The translations under genes were made by a program, and so were the position numbers. 6,391 nucleotides of DNA, taken from positions 1 to 6,391 of the forward strand of contig JAJRWM010000182.1 of NCBI GenBank assembly GCA_024276815.1. The letters are read 5' to 3'. Positions within the stretch are counted from its first letter, which is position 1. Every line of letters starts with the position of its first letter. The notes beneath the pieces were generated by a model. That model was not told the origin of the DNA. It saw only the letters and a list, made by a program, of their open reading frames with translations, and searched no databases. This DNA is from a bacterium (GTDB taxonomy: Bacteria; JACRDZ01; JAJRWM01). Shown piece by piece: positions 5,442 to 6,391 of this stretch.

Positions 5442-6391
5442 TCACTCCAACCGGTAATCAGAGCAGCAGCGAAAACCAAAAGTATCATCCTGGAGCGCCG
5501 GATCAACAGCCCCCAGGTATTCGCAGGCCGTCGCTTTGTCAACCCAGGAACCGCCCCGAACCCCCTTGGTGCCGGGATAATAGACGTCATCAGTCCATTC
5601 CCAGACGTTGCCGCTCATGTCGAAAAGACCGTCACCGTTAGTACAGTCTTTTAAGCTGCCGCCGGCGACCGGACCGTCAGCCAGCTTCAGACCGGTGCGG
5701 CAGCGTTTTGGCTCATATTCATTGCCATAAAAATATTTATTGCCTTTGGCGCCTTTACAGGCCCGGGTCCATTCCTCGCGCCGGCAAAGACGCTTACCGT
5801 TATGCTCGCAAAACCCGGCGGCCTGTTCAAAAGTAATGCGGGTGGCCGGGAAATCATCTGCAAAAGAATAACCCGAAGCGGTAAAGGAAGGGAAAAACGA
5901 TTTAAATTCGACGACTGTAACTTCCTGAGGATCAATACAAAAGCCTCGCCGTTGTTCCGCTTCATTCCGTTCTTTCCCGGTGAGCGTCAGATCGTTTTCC
6001 GTGATTTCCTTCGTTTGGATAAAGACCATCTTTTTCTCCAGGCAGGCTTGCCGATATTTCTCTTTCAGCTCGTTTAGTTTGCTGGTAACTTCCTCGGCGT
6101 TCGGCGCTTTGGCGTTGGCCATCCTGTTTTGCCGTTTTTCCTGCCGTTCTTTCATTTTTTCCAGCATCTTCAGCCGCCGTTGCTTTTTTCGCGGGATTCT
6201 CCCCTGGCGTTCCTCGTTTAGACTTCTCAGTTCCAGCAATTCTTTCTCTCCCGCGTCGGAAATTCCGTATAATAAAGTGATTTTCTGTTCGATGACGGCG
6301 TTGGCTGTAACTTCAATTTTCTGGCGGTGGTTGTCATAGTTGTTACGGCTGATCTCAAGGTTATATCCGCCAGCCGGGATTTCCAGTCGCA
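5442..6391 (-). CDS. PEGA-like repeat / coiled coil / FGE-sulfatase (SUMF1-type) domain protein, 5' end outside window
   Basis: 315 residues are visible. No stop interrupts the frame up to the right edge, so a TTG at 6239 is not the real start. Residues 1-41 (IPAGGYNLEISRNNYDN and a following beta strand) fit the end of a PEGA repeat, a surface-exposed beta domain. Residues 45-118 are highly charged and basic (RIPRKKQRRLK, EKMKERQEKRQ), probably a coiled-coil linker. From about 119 the FGE-sulfatase fold follows: FCIDPQEVTVVEF (150-162), ITFEQAAGFC...GKRLCRREEW (185-207), YFYGNEY (219-225), GLFDMSGNVWEWTDD (254-268), RGGSW (278-282) and FGFRC (304-308). The usual GGxFxMG start motif is absent. 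Against human FGE, Cys289 fits Cys341 but Asp284 replaces Cys336, so formylglycine-forming activity is unlikely and a binding role is more probable. Ten cysteines suggest disulfides. It overlaps or abuts the long NfeD gene, with its stop at 5444-5442. Confidence 0.85.
   Translation of the reverse strand, partial: RLEIPAGGYNLEISRNNYDNHRQKIEVTANAVIEQKITLLYGISDAGEKELLELRSLNEERQGRIPRKKQRRLKMLEKMKERQEKRQNRMANAKAPNAEEVTSKLNELKEKYRQACLEKKMVFIQTKEITENDLTLTGKERNEAEQRRGFCIDPQEVTVVEFKSFFPSFTASGYSFADDFPATRITFEQAAGFCEHNGKRLCRREEWTRACKGAKGNKYFYGNEYEPKRCRTGLKLADGPVAGGSLKDCTNGDGLFDMSGNVWEWTDDVYYPGTKGVRGGSWVDKATACEYLGAVDPALQDDTFGFRCCSDYRLE
5445..5448 (-). promoter_or_regulatory. Ribosome binding site deciding the start of the long NfeD gene
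   Basis: GGAG (within GGTTGGAG) on the minus strand lies 5 nt before ATG 5439 and overlaps the candidate GTG at 5445. It favours the ATG. It sits in the last codons of the upstream gene, indicating coupled translation. Confidence 0.6.

Noticed and set aside
5442-6239. TTG at 6239 as the start of the FGE-like protein.
   Set aside because: The frame is open to the window edge and the upstream part encodes a PEGA-like beta repeat. The TTG is internal.
1-6391. tRNA, rRNA, CRISPR array, integrase or insertion sequence.
   Set aside because: No direct-repeat/spacer pattern, no cloverleaf-like segment and no recombinase motif was seen in the gaps, which total only about 300 nt.

Overview
All genes that can be supported here lie on the minus strand, so transcription runs from high to low coordinates. 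The window looks like a bacterial chromosome of moderate GC with strong purine-rich ribosome binding sites, frequent TTG/GTG starts and tightly packed genes. The acetyl-CoA synthetase resembles the shorter Bacillus AcsA type, and a long plus a short NfeD protein sit side by side. This suggests a Firmicutes/Clostridia-like anaerobe, but the sequence alone does not prove the phylum. No RNA gene, CRISPR array or complete mobile element was recognised.

Layout in the direction of transcription. (1) 6391-5442: the C-terminal part of a larger protein whose start lies beyond the right edge, with the end of a PEGA-like repeat, a basic coiled-coil linker and an FGE-sulfatase (SUMF1-type) domain. (2) 5439-4108: a secreted/membrane NfeD1-type protein with a ClpP-class serine protease domain, membrane segments and a C-terminal OB fold. 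(3) 4115-3642: a short NfeD (membrane plus OB fold only), overlapping the previous gene by 8 nt. These three overlap and are probably co-translated. (4) After a 113-nt gap, 3528-2983: an isochorismatase-family cysteine hydrolase. (5) About 2970-1225: AMP-forming acetyl-CoA synthetase. (6) 1220-399: a left-handed beta-helix (GlmU-like acyltransferase fold) protein. Genes 4-6 are separated by 12 and 4 nt and look like one unit.

Between 398 and 213 is a 186-nt AT-rich gap with weak terminator-like hairpins and a plausible promoter. It is followed by an ideal ribosome binding site and ATG at 212. The frame opened there is interrupted by one TGA at codon 48 but stays open to the left window edge, with an inverted repeat at a distance suitable for a bacterial SECIS element. 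It may encode an unrecognised Cys-rich selenoprotein, or it may be a short or broken gene.

The upstream half reads as a cell-surface or membrane-protein quality-control module. The downstream half centres on acetate activation plus an acyltransferase-fold protein. Points deserving a second look are the in-frame TGA gene, the conflict between ribosome binding site and frame at the acetyl-CoA synthetase start, the half-missing catalytic cysteine pair in the FGE-like domain, the substituted CoA-loop residues in the synthetase, and the absence of a flotillin gene beside the NfeD pair.
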